Positions 21,135-29,429 of a stretch of DNA of 37,654 nucleotides are shown here, in pieces. The stretch is from a bacterium (lineage in GTDB: Bacteria; Moduliflexota; Moduliflexia; Moduliflexales; JAUQPW01), in the NCBI GenBank assembly GCA_030550175.1, contig JAUQPW010000021.1, forward strand, positions 1 to 37,654. Direction: 5' to 3'. The position numbers and the translations under genes were made by a program. Numbering within the stretch: position 1 is the first letter of the stretch; the number at the start of each line of letters is the position of its first letter. The notes below the pieces were generated by a model. The model saw only the letters and a program-made list of their open reading frames with translations. It did no database searches and was not told the origin of the DNA.

Positions 21135-24026
21135 ATGTCCATTCCACTTCAAATTGTGGTACTCGAAGATCATCCAGCAGATGCTGAGTTGATAATCTAT
21201 GAACTGAGCCGGGCCGGGTATAAGCCCAACTGGCAGCGTGTAGAAACTGAGGTAGATTATCTGGCTCAATTAAACTTGCGACCGGACCTTGTTCTTGCAG
21301 ATTACTTTCTACCCCAATTTAATGCGCCACAAGCCCTTCGACTCCTCCAAGAGCGTGGATTAGATATTCCCTTCATTGTTGTATCAGGTATGATCGATGA
21401 AGATCTTGCTGTATCCATCATCAAACAAGGGGCAACCGACTATATACTTAAAGATCGACTGGCCCGATTGGGACCTGCCGTAAAGCAAGCCTTGGAACAG
21501 AAACGACTCCGGAATGAGAAGCAAAGGGTCGAGGCTGCTTTACGAGAAAGTGAGGAACGTTTTCGTTCATTGGTAGAAGGGGTGAAGGATTATGCGATTC
21601 TCATGCTAGATCCCAAGGGATATATTGTGAGCTGGAATCCTGGAGCCGAGCATATCCAGGGATATCAAGCCGATGAAATCCTCGGTCAGCATTTCTCTTG
21701 CTTTTATCCCTCCGAAGAAGTTCGGGAGGGTAAACCGGCGTATGCCCTCCGGGTAGCAGCAGACAAAGGTCGATATGAAGAGGAAGGATGGCTGGTACGC
21801 AAGGATGGATCCAAATTTCTGGCCAATACCGTCATTACAGCGCTACGAGATGAGAAGGGTTTCCTGCGTGGTTTTTCCAAGGTAACCTGCGACATTACGG
21901 AACGCAAGCGAGCAGAAGAAGCCTTGCGAGATTCAGAAGAACGATACCGACTCTTATTTGAAAGCAACCCCAATCCCATGTGGGTCTACGATATAGAAAC
22001 TCTTTCTTTTCTTGCAGTTAATGAAGCGGCTATCCGTCATTATGGATATTCCCAGGAAGAATTTCGATCTATGACCCTCCAAGATCTCCGTCCGTTGGAA
22101 AATATTCCCCTTCTTCTTGAACGTTTAAAAACCTTAGGAGATAATCAGATCACTTTGTGGAGACATCGAAAGAAAGATGGAACCATCATCGAGGTGGAAA
22201 CTATTTCACGCTCTTTAATGTTTGCCGGAAGACCGGCCAGACTTGTCCTGGTGAATGATATTACCCAACGTAAACAGGTGGAGGAAGCTCTAAAGAAAGC
22301 CAACACCCGGCTTAACTACCTGCTTAACTACAGCCCAACGGTAATTTATAGCCTGCAGATCGAACCTGCTTCCTCCAGAGGGCCTTTTCCCATTACCTTT
22401 GTCAGTGAAAATATCCGAGCCTTACTGGGTTATGAAACTGCCGAATGTCTGACAGATCCAAACTGGTGGATTAATCATATCCATCCCGAAGATCAACCCC
22501 ATGTTCTCGCCCGGCAGGCTACTGTCTTTTATCATGATTTCCTGGATTATGAATACCGTTTTCAGCACAAAGACGGGACGTATCGATGGATCCATGACAA
22601 AATAAGAGTCGTATACAATGCTGCAGGCAGGCCTATAGACCTGGTCGGCTCGTGGATGGATATTACCGAACGTAAGCAAGCCGAAGAAATCGTCCGGTAC
22701 CTGGCTTATTATGATGCCCTCACCGGTTTGCCCAATCGCATGCTATTCAACGATCGTCTCACCCTGGCCATAGCCCATGCCCGTCGTAATAAACAAAAAC
22801 TGGCGATTATGTTTCTCGATCTAGACCGCTTTAAAACCATTAACGATACCCTGGGTTATGCCGTGGGAGACCGCCTCCTGCAAGGTGTTGCAGAACGGCT
22901 GAAAAATTACCTGCGTGGAGAGGACACGCTGGCCCGCCTGGGTAGTGATCGATTCATGTTGTTGTTGCCAGGAATCATTCAAGTAGAAGATGTAGCCAAG
23001 ATTGCCCAGAAACTCCTCGAAGCTTTCAAACGTCCTTTTCATTTCGGAGATCATGAGCTTTATGTCGCCGCCAGCATTGGTATTACCCTTTACCCCAACG
23101 ATGGAGAAGATATTCAGACCCTGATGAAAAATGCAGATACAGCCCTATACCGGGCCAAAGAACAGGGGCGTGATACCTATCAATTCTATACCCCCTCCAT
23201 GAATGCCACTGCCCTTGAACGATTGAAATTAGAAAACAGTTTACGCCGGGCTTTAGAGCGGGAAGAATTCGTCATTTATTACCAACCTCAGGTGAGCCTG
23301 AGTACCGGGGAGATTGTGGGAGTGGAAGCGCTGGTAAGATGGCAACATCCAGATCTGGGAATGGTCCCGCCCATGCAGTTTATTCCCCTGGCAGAAGAAA
23401 CCGGATTGATTGTACCTTTAGGACTCTGGGTCTTACGTGAGGCCTGTGCCCAAAACAAAGCCTGGCAAAAATCCGGTCTTCCTGCCTTGTGTATGGCCGT
23501 TAATATTTCCGCTCGTCTGTTTAAGCAACCTGATCTGGTAGAAACGATTGCCCGGATACTTAAAGAAACCCAGCTCGATCCGAACTATTTAGAACTGGAA
23601 CTGACCGAAGGGACTATCATGGAAAACGCAGAAGCAGCAATTAAAACCTTACACCAATTGAAAGAAATGGGGGTACATTTGTCGATCGACGATTTTGGTA
23701 CCGGGTATTCTTCATTAAGTTATTTGAAACGATTCCCCATTGACACCTTAAAAATCGATCGGTCGTTTGTATGGGATATTACAACAGATCCAGACGATGC
23801 CGCCATTACCGTATTGATAATCAATATGGCCCATAATCTGGGGCTCAAGGTCGTTGCCGAGGGAGTCGAAACTAAAGAACAGCTGGAATTTTTACGTTCC
23901 CATCACTGTGATCTGTTCCAGGGCTATCTATTCAGCCAACCGATATCTGCCGAAGCGTTTATAAAATTGTTGCAAGAAGAACGACGTTTACCTTTACCCG
24001 GATCAGGTAAGGTATTAAATCCCTAA
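21135..24026 (+). CDS. Receiver-PAS-PAS-PAS-GGDEF-EAL protein with a degenerate GGDEF
   Basis: 963 aa, no membrane segment. Receiver (5-122; D56 in VLADYFLP, K106), PAS 1 (about 138-257), PAS 2 (265-380), PAS 3 (393-513), GGDEF (518-683), EAL (692-945). The cyclase signature is GSDRF (603-607) rather than GGDEF: the second Gly and the catalytic Glu are lost, so diguanylate cyclase activity is unlikely. The inhibitory-site motif RxxD (R594, D597) remains. The phosphodiesterase site looks complete: E731 (EAL), N790, E825, D852/D853, K873, E909, Q929. I infer a phosphorylation- and ligand-controlled c-di-GMP phosphodiesterase whose GGDEF domain may sense GTP or c-di-GMP. AAAAGGAG lies before the ATG. 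Confidence 0.93.
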   Translation: MSIPLQIVVLEDHPADAELIIYELSRAGYKPNWQRVETEVDYLAQLNLRPDLVLADYFLPQFNAPQALRLLQERGLDIPFIVVSGMIDEDLAVSIIKQGATDYILKDRLARLGPAVKQALEQKRLRNEKQRVEAALRESEERFRSLVEGVKDYAILMLDPKGYIVSWNPGAEHIQGYQADEILGQHFSCFYPSEEVREGKPAYALRVAADKGRYEEEGWLVRKDGSKFLANTVITALRDEKGFLRGFSKVTCDITERKRAEEALRDSEERYRLLFESNPNPMWVYDIETLSFLAVNEAAIRHYGYSQEEFRSMTLQDLRPLENIPLLLERLKTLGDNQITLWRHRKKDGTIIEVETISRSLMFAGRPARLVLVNDITQRKQVEEALKKANTRLNYLLNYSPTVIYSLQIEPASSRGPFPITFVSENIRALLGYETAECLTDPNWWINHIHPEDQPHVLARQATVFYHDFLDYEYRFQHKDGTYRWIHDKIRVVYNAAGRPIDLVGSWMDITERKQAEEIVRYLAYYDALTGLPNRMLFNDRLTLAIAHARRNKQKLAIMFLDLDRFKTINDTLGYAVGDRLLQGVAERLKNYLRGEDTLARLGSDRFMLLLPGIIQVEDVAKIAQKLLEAFKRPFHFGDHELYVAASIGITLYPNDGEDIQTLMKNADTALYRAKEQGRDTYQFYTPSMNATALERLKLENSLRRALEREEFVIYYQPQVSLSTGEIVGVEALVRWQHPDLGMVPPMQFIPLAEETGLIVPLGLWVLREACAQNKAWQKSGLPALCMAVNISARLFKQPDLVETIARILKETQLDPNYLELELTEGTIMENAEAAIKTLHQLKEMGVHLSIDDFGTGYSSLSYLKRFPIDTLKIDRSFVWDITTDPDDAAITVLIINMAHNLGLKVVAEGVETKEQLEFLRSHHCDLFQGYLFSQPISAEAFIKLLQEERRLPLPGSGKVLNP

Positions 24027-24086
24027 AAGAGCCACTGAATATCGGTTGGCAAGGATGGAAGAATTCAATCTCAGTCAGGAGGGTTC

Positions 24087-26225
24087 ATGAAGGAACAAGA
24101 GATAAAAATCTTGCTGGTAGAAGATGATGAAGATGATGTAATTCTGATTAAAAGTTTTATCCATTCAGAAATGAATGGGAGGAAGGTGAGTATAGATTTA
24201 GCCTCCTCTTTTACAGAAGCCGTAGCCTGCTTGGATAAGACCCAGTATGATATCTGTTTGTTTGACTATAGGCTAGGCCATGTCAATGGTCTGGATCTCC
24301 TACGCTCGGTACGGGCCAGGGGAATTACAACTCCGGTTATTTTTCTAACTGGACAGGGAGATGAGGAAGTTGCCGTAGAGGCCATGAAAGCCGGAGCTAC
24401 GGATTATCTTGTTAAGGCAAAATTATCCTCCGACCTTCTCTACAAGTCGATTCGTTACGTGATGGAGTTACAGAAAAAAGAGGAAGCTTTACGGGAAGGT
24501 GAAGAGCTTAACTCGCTCATACTGAACTCGTTAACCTCCCTTATTGCCGTTTTAGACAAAGAAGGAAATATTATAGCCATCAACAAAGCCTGGGAACATT
24601 TTGCCTCTGAAAATGGGAATAATTTCCCTTCTTGTACCGGAGTCGGTGTAAATTATCTAAAAGTTTGCAGGCAGGCAGCAGAGGCAGGTATAGAGGGAGC
24701 CCGGAAGGCACTGGTCGGTATCCAGGCTGTATTGAATGGCTCTCAAGCTCAATTTACCCTGGAATACTCTTTTCGCTCCTTCGGTGGGAAAGAACTCTGG
24801 TTTTTGATGCGGGTGGTGCGGTTAGCAGGTAAACATGGCGGTGTCGTGGTTACCCATACAGATATCACTGAGCGAAAACAGGCCGAGGAAACCATTCGAT
24901 ACCTGGCGTATCATGATGCCCTTACGGGCTTACCCAACCGTACGTTGTTTAATGATCGCATTGCTTTAGCCATGGCCCAGGCGCACCGTGATCGGCATAA
25001 GCTGGCGGTTATGTTCCTGGATCTGGATCGTTTTAAAATCATCAACGATACTTTGGGGCACTCCATAGGAGATAAACTCCTGCAAGACGTTGCGCGACGT
25101 TTGACTGCCTGCCTTCGTGAAGGGGATACGGTAGCCCGTCTGGGTGGCGATGAGTTTTTGGTGTTGTTACCAAGGGTCGATCAGGTAGAAGATGTTGCCA
25201 AGATGGCCGAGAGGATCCTCGAAATTTTCAAAATCCCCTTTCGCCTCGATAACCACGAGCTTTTTATATCTTCCAGTATCGGGATTGCCCTTTATCCCGG
25301 TGATGGGGATAACGCACAGACCTTGTTGAAAAATGCAGATACCGCTTTAAACCGCGCTAAGGCCCAGGGTCGTAATATTTATCAGTTCTATACTTCAACC
25401 ATGAACGCCAGGGCCTTTGAAAGAGTAATATTGGAAAGAGGACTTCGCCGTGCGTTGGAACAAGAGGAATTTATGATCTATTACCAACCCCAGATAAGCC
25501 TTCATACCGGACATATCGTTGGAATGGAAGTTCTGTTACGCTGGCAACATCCGGATTTGGGATTGATCCTGCCGATGAAATTTATTCCTCTGGCCGAAGA
25601 TACCGGCTTAATCGCCCAACTGGGCGAATGGGTCTTGCGTACGGCCTGTGCCCAAAATAAAGCCTGGCAACAAGCTGGTTTTCCACCCCTTTGCGTATCG
25701 GTTAACCTCTCTCCTCGGCTGTTCAAACAACAAAACTTAATCCAGCTTATTGACCGAATATTAAAGGAAACTCAACTGGATCCTCACTATTTGGATTTGG
25801 AATTAACGGAAGGAACTACCATGGAAAATGCCGAGATGGCAATTACCATCCTACAAGAACTAAAGAAAATGGGAGTGCGCCTGTCGATGGATGACTTTGG
25901 AACAGGATATTCGTCGTTGAGTTATTTGAAACGATTTCCTATAGATAGATTGAAAATAGATCGGTCCTTCGTCTTGAATATCACCGCAAACCCTGATGAC
26001 GCCGTTATTGCCATGTTGATTATTAATATGGCCCACAACCTGAATCTGAAGGTGATCGCCGAGGGGGTAGAAACCGAAGAGCAGTTATCTTTCTTGCGGT
26101 TTCACCATTGCGACGAAATCCAAGGTTTTATCTTTAGCCAACCTGTACCTGCCGAGGCGTTTACCAAGCTCCTGGAAGAAAAACGATGCCTACCGCCTGA
26201 AAACCCAGATAAAACCGAAAAATAG
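24087..26225 (+). CDS. Receiver-PAS-GGDEF-EAL protein with intact GGDEF and EVL variant
   Basis: 712 aa, cytoplasmic. Receiver (7-128; D60 in ICLFDYRLG, K110), one PAS (about 140-262), GGDEF (268-433), EAL (442-695). The cyclase signature GGDEF (353-357) and I-site R344/D347 are intact. The phosphodiesterase motif is EVL (481-483), which keeps the catalytic Glu, and the other ligands are present (N540, E575, D602/D603, K623, E659, Q679), so both activities are possible. From residue 261 on it aligns without gaps to residue 511 on of the preceding protein, about 71% identical by eye, so the pair arose by duplication. AGGAGG lies six bases before the ATG. Confidence 0.93.
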   Translation: MKEQEIKILLVEDDEDDVILIKSFIHSEMNGRKVSIDLASSFTEAVACLDKTQYDICLFDYRLGHVNGLDLLRSVRARGITTPVIFLTGQGDEEVAVEAMKAGATDYLVKAKLSSDLLYKSIRYVMELQKKEEALREGEELNSLILNSLTSLIAVLDKEGNIIAINKAWEHFASENGNNFPSCTGVGVNYLKVCRQAAEAGIEGARKALVGIQAVLNGSQAQFTLEYSFRSFGGKELWFLMRVVRLAGKHGGVVVTHTDITERKQAEETIRYLAYHDALTGLPNRTLFNDRIALAMAQAHRDRHKLAVMFLDLDRFKIINDTLGHSIGDKLLQDVARRLTACLREGDTVARLGGDEFLVLLPRVDQVEDVAKMAERILEIFKIPFRLDNHELFISSSIGIALYPGDGDNAQTLLKNADTALNRAKAQGRNIYQFYTSTMNARAFERVILERGLRRALEQEEFMIYYQPQISLHTGHIVGMEVLLRWQHPDLGLILPMKFIPLAEDTGLIAQLGEWVLRTACAQNKAWQQAGFPPLCVSVNLSPRLFKQQNLIQLIDRILKETQLDPHYLDLELTEGTTMENAEMAITILQELKKMGVRLSMDDFGTGYSSLSYLKRFPIDRLKIDRSFVLNITANPDDAVIAMLIINMAHNLNLKVIAEGVETEEQLSFLRFHHCDEIQGFIFSQPVPAEAFTKLLEEKRCLPPENPDKTEK

Positions 26226-26345
26226 ATAACTCTCCTACTTAATATTTATCTTCCCTGATCGGCTCTATAAAAGAGAAAGCTTGAAAATTTCATGGAAATG
26301 AATTTTATAAAATCCGCCAAGATTTAGATAAACAGGTGATTATCG

Positions 26346-28622
26346 ATGCAGGAATCCGGTACAGAAAAAGAAAAAATCGGAAGGATCTTTATTAAAGTTG
26401 GTCTGATAGACGAGGAAAAGTTACAGATCGCCCTGGAAGAAAACAAAAAAAATCCCAGGGAACTTATAGGAGAAACCCTGGTACGCCTGAATTTTGTCAG
26501 TGAGCGGGATATAGCCAAAGCCCTTTCTTATCAAAACAATGTTCCATATCTGGATTTAACCTCGACCGTTATTGAACCCATAGCCATTGAATTAATTCCT
26601 TTAAAGCTTGCCAAGGAGTATCAAATTTTACCTGTTCGTATTGAAAACAAAGAGTTGATTCTCGCTATGAAGAACCCCCGGGACATAGAAGCCATGGATA
26701 TGGCTCGCTTTACCAGCGGATTAAATATTCGTCCCGTTGTGGCGGCTGCCAGTGAGATTAAAGAAGCTATTAACCGGCATTACTCGGCAGGAGAATCGAT
26801 TAACCAAATTATTCAAAATGTGGCCCAAATTGAAGGAATAGAATTTATCCAGGCTGAGACGGCAGAAGAAGAGAACATCCTGGAATTAAAAAATAAAAGC
26901 GAAATGGGCCCTATTGTCAAGTTAGTTAATTCTATTATCTTCCAGAGTGTTTCTGCGAGGGCCAGTGACATTCATATCGAACCCCAAGAAAGGATGATTC
27001 AAGTGAGGCAGAGAGTCGATGGAATTTTGAATGAAACTCTACAAATCCCTAAATGGGTACAAGGTGCTCTGATTTCTCGAATCAAACTCATGGCCGGTAT
27101 GGATATTGCCGAAAAACGAATTCCTCAAGATGGTCGAATTAAGCTGAGAAAGGATCATCAGATCCTGGACCTGAGAGTTTCTACCCTTCCGGTACAGTAT
27201 GGAGAGAAGGTGGTCATCCGTATCCTAGATAAAAGTAAAAGCACCTTATCTATTACAGAGTTGGGGTTCTCATCTGAAGATCTGGAGAGAGTAAAAGAAC
27301 TCATTAACCTTCCTCAGGGGATGATTTTAGTGTGTGGTCCCACAGGTAGTGGTAAAACCACAACCCTTTATGCCTTGATTAGTGAAATTTCTCGTAAAAA
27401 GATTAATATCGTTACCCTGGAAGATCCCATAGAATATGAAATGAATAGGGTTAACCAGGTTCAGATCAGTGAAAAAGCCGGATTAACCTTTGCTAAAGCC
27501 CTGAGATCCATCCTCAGACAGGATCCCAACGTGGTTTTTGTAGGAGAGATTCGAGATAGAGAGACGGCGGAGATTGCCATGGGAGCCTCTATGACCGGGC
27601 ACCTGGTCCTAAGCACCCTGCATACCAATGATGCAGTTTCCACCATTATTCGACTCCGAGATTTGGGAGTAGCCCCCTATTTAATAGCCTCTTCCTTAAA
27701 CGGTATCATCTCCCAACGTTTAATCCGGATCCTATGTGATCGGTGCCGAGAAAAGTATCAGCCGGATCTGGAAAGGCTCAGGAAGATCAGGCCCAGGTTG
27801 GATAAAGAAATTCCCTTCTATCGAAGTAAAGGATGCGAATATTGCCAGCAAACTGGATATCGAGGAAGAAAGGGAGTTTACGAAATTTTGATGATAAATG
27901 GAGAGATCCGGGAATTGATCAGTCAGAGAGCTCCTGAGCGGAGAATCCGAGAAGCAGCCCTCAAAGGAGGCATGAAATCTTTAATCGAAAATGCCCTGGA
28001 AAAGCTCAAACAAGGTATTACGACCTTGGAAGAGTTAGAACGGGTGGTCTTATTTTCCGAAGAGTCCAGATCTTTAACCGAATTAAAATGTCCTTCCTGT
28101 CAAAAAGTGATGGAGCCAGACTGGAAGATCTGCCCGTATTGCGGATCTAAATTAAAAGAATCCATAATCTCAGGGGGGAACACCCCAATTAAAGGTTTAG
28201 AAAAAACGGCTGAACCTTTAATTAAAGATATCCGGAATGACTTTAAAGGATTTAAAATACTTTTGGTCGATGATAATGAAGTATTGGCTCGAGGATTGGC
28301 TTCTTTCCTGGTCAAAAATCAGTTTATAGCCACCACGGCTTCCAATGGAAAAGAAGCCCTGGAAATCATTGCACAGAATAAACCTCATCTTATCCTTACA
28401 GATATCCCCATGCCCGAAATGGACGGATTAAAGCTTATCAAAAGATTACGCCAGGATCCGACGACTGCCTTTATTCCGGTGATAGTCCTTTCTCAAAAAA
28501 CAGCGCCGGAGGAGAAATTAAGAGCCTTTGAATTGGGAGCAGACGATTATATCTTCAAGCCTGTATTAGTGGAGGAGCTCTTATATCGAATTAAAGCGGT
28601 TTTAAGAAGAACTTATCCCTAA
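26346..28622 (+). CDS. pilB: PilB/GspE-type secretion ATPase fused to a zinc ribbon and receiver domain
   Basis: 758 aa; ordinary PilB/GspE proteins are about 560-580 aa and match residues 1-570. N-terminal MshEN-like domain (about 9-72), N2 domain, then the ATPase: Walker A GPTGSGKTT (331-339), Asp box (357-366), Walker B VVFVGEIRD (396-404), His box (419-430) and a zinc finger C464/C467/C497/C500. Added behind this are a second zinc ribbon C582/C585/C596/C599 and a full receiver domain (636-755; D686 in LILTDIPMP, K738). The motor powers pilus extension or type II secretion; no other pilus gene is in the window. It directly follows the two c-di-GMP genes on the same strand, 120 bp on. Confidence 0.92.
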   Translation: MQESGTEKEKIGRIFIKVGLIDEEKLQIALEENKKNPRELIGETLVRLNFVSERDIAKALSYQNNVPYLDLTSTVIEPIAIELIPLKLAKEYQILPVRIENKELILAMKNPRDIEAMDMARFTSGLNIRPVVAAASEIKEAINRHYSAGESINQIIQNVAQIEGIEFIQAETAEEENILELKNKSEMGPIVKLVNSIIFQSVSARASDIHIEPQERMIQVRQRVDGILNETLQIPKWVQGALISRIKLMAGMDIAEKRIPQDGRIKLRKDHQILDLRVSTLPVQYGEKVVIRILDKSKSTLSITELGFSSEDLERVKELINLPQGMILVCGPTGSGKTTTLYALISEISRKKINIVTLEDPIEYEMNRVNQVQISEKAGLTFAKALRSILRQDPNVVFVGEIRDRETAEIAMGASMTGHLVLSTLHTNDAVSTIIRLRDLGVAPYLIASSLNGIISQRLIRILCDRCREKYQPDLERLRKIRPRLDKEIPFYRSKGCEYCQQTGYRGRKGVYEILMINGEIRELISQRAPERRIREAALKGGMKSLIENALEKLKQGITTLEELERVVLFSEESRSLTELKCPSCQKVMEPDWKICPYCGSKLKESIISGGNTPIKGLEKTAEPLIKDIRNDFKGFKILLVDDNEVLARGLASFLVKNQFIATTASNGKEALEIIAQNKPHLILTDIPMPEMDGLKLIKRLRQDPTTAFIPVIVLSQKTAPEEKLRAFELGADDYIFKPVLVEELLYRIKAVLRRTYP

Positions 28623-28714
28623 GAAATTCTTTCCTTTACAGGGCCTCTCCCTTCGCCCCACAGATCTTTTCAATATTTCCTTGACTATTCCTGAAATTCC
28701 ACAGAATATGTAAT

Positions 28715-28750
28715 TAAGTGATGGAGGTTCCTCTTCCACTCCATCACTTA
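28715..28750 (+). terminator. 12-bp stem-loop between the pilB-like and DedA-like genes
   Basis: TAAGTGATGGAG (28715-28726) and its exact reverse complement (28739-28750) flank a 12-base pyrimidine-rich loop, ending 11 bases before the next ATG. It may end pilB transcription or lie in the leader of the next gene and limit ribosome access. No T-run follows. Confidence 0.4.
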
Positions 28751-28761
28751 GCAGAGTTGCT

Positions 28762-29364
28762 ATGCATGAAATTATTTTTCTTATTAAACAACTCTTCATT
28801 CCTTATGGTATTTGGGGATTATTGCTTCTTTCTTTTTTAGATTCCACCTTCGTTCCCATGCCTCAAGTTATTGATACCCTGGTAATTGTCTTATCCCTTT
28901 CTAAACCCCATTTAATGGCTTTTTATGCCCTGTCTGCAGTGGCTGGATCTTTGCTGGGAACCAGTATGCTATATTTTCTCGGTAAAAAGGGTGGACAGGC
29001 CTTACTCCATAAAAAGCTCTCCAGGGGAGGCATAGAAAGAATCCAGTATCTTCTTCATAAATATGACATACTATCCATTTTATTGGCCGGGATCATCCCT
29101 CCGCCCTTTCCTTACAAGGCTTTTATTTTCGCCGTGGGGGCTTTTCAGTTACTTTATCATAGATTTCTTTTAGCGGTCTTTATATCTCGAAGTTGTCGGT
29201 TCTATGTTGAAGGGGTCATGACCGTCTTGTATGGAGAGGAGGTCCTAACTTTTCTGAGGGAAAAGCCCTTATTTGCTGCACTCATTATCCCGGGGATCTT
29301 CTTAGTCGGTTTCCTGATCTATAAGATTCTGATAAACATCCTGACCCGGCAAGAAGCCGGTTGA
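28762..29364 (+). CDS. VTT-domain (DedA/SNARE-associated Golgi, YqaA-like) membrane protein
   Basis: 200 aa inner-membrane protein. Several hydrophobic segments; LLLSFLDSTFVPMPQVIDTLVI near the N-end and the Gly-rich AGSLLGTSMLYFLGKKGG motif mark the VTT/DedA superfamily, and the GIIPPPFPYKAFIFAVGAF segment resembles its re-entrant loop. Some DedA proteins recycle undecaprenyl phosphate or flip phospholipids; which applies here is not known. There is no strong Shine-Dalgarno before the ATG, and a 12-bp hairpin ends 11 bases upstream. Same strand as pilB and uvrA but probably separate from both. Confidence 0.85.
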   Translation: MHEIIFLIKQLFIPYGIWGLLLLSFLDSTFVPMPQVIDTLVIVLSLSKPHLMAFYALSAVAGSLLGTSMLYFLGKKGGQALLHKKLSRGGIERIQYLLHKYDILSILLAGIIPPPFPYKAFIFAVGAFQLLYHRFLLAVFISRSCRFYVEGVMTVLYGEEVLTFLREKPLFAALIIPGIFLVGFLIYKILINILTRQEAG

Positions 29365-29429
29365 AAGGCATCATCAGGTAAAGACAGCTTATCAGGTATA
29401 TAGAATAGATAAGAGGTAAAGCGTTTAAA

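Noticed and set aside
22945..22959. GSDRF as a sequencing error of GGDEF
   Set aside because: Restoring GGDEF would need several separate base substitutions; the reading frame is intact on both sides.
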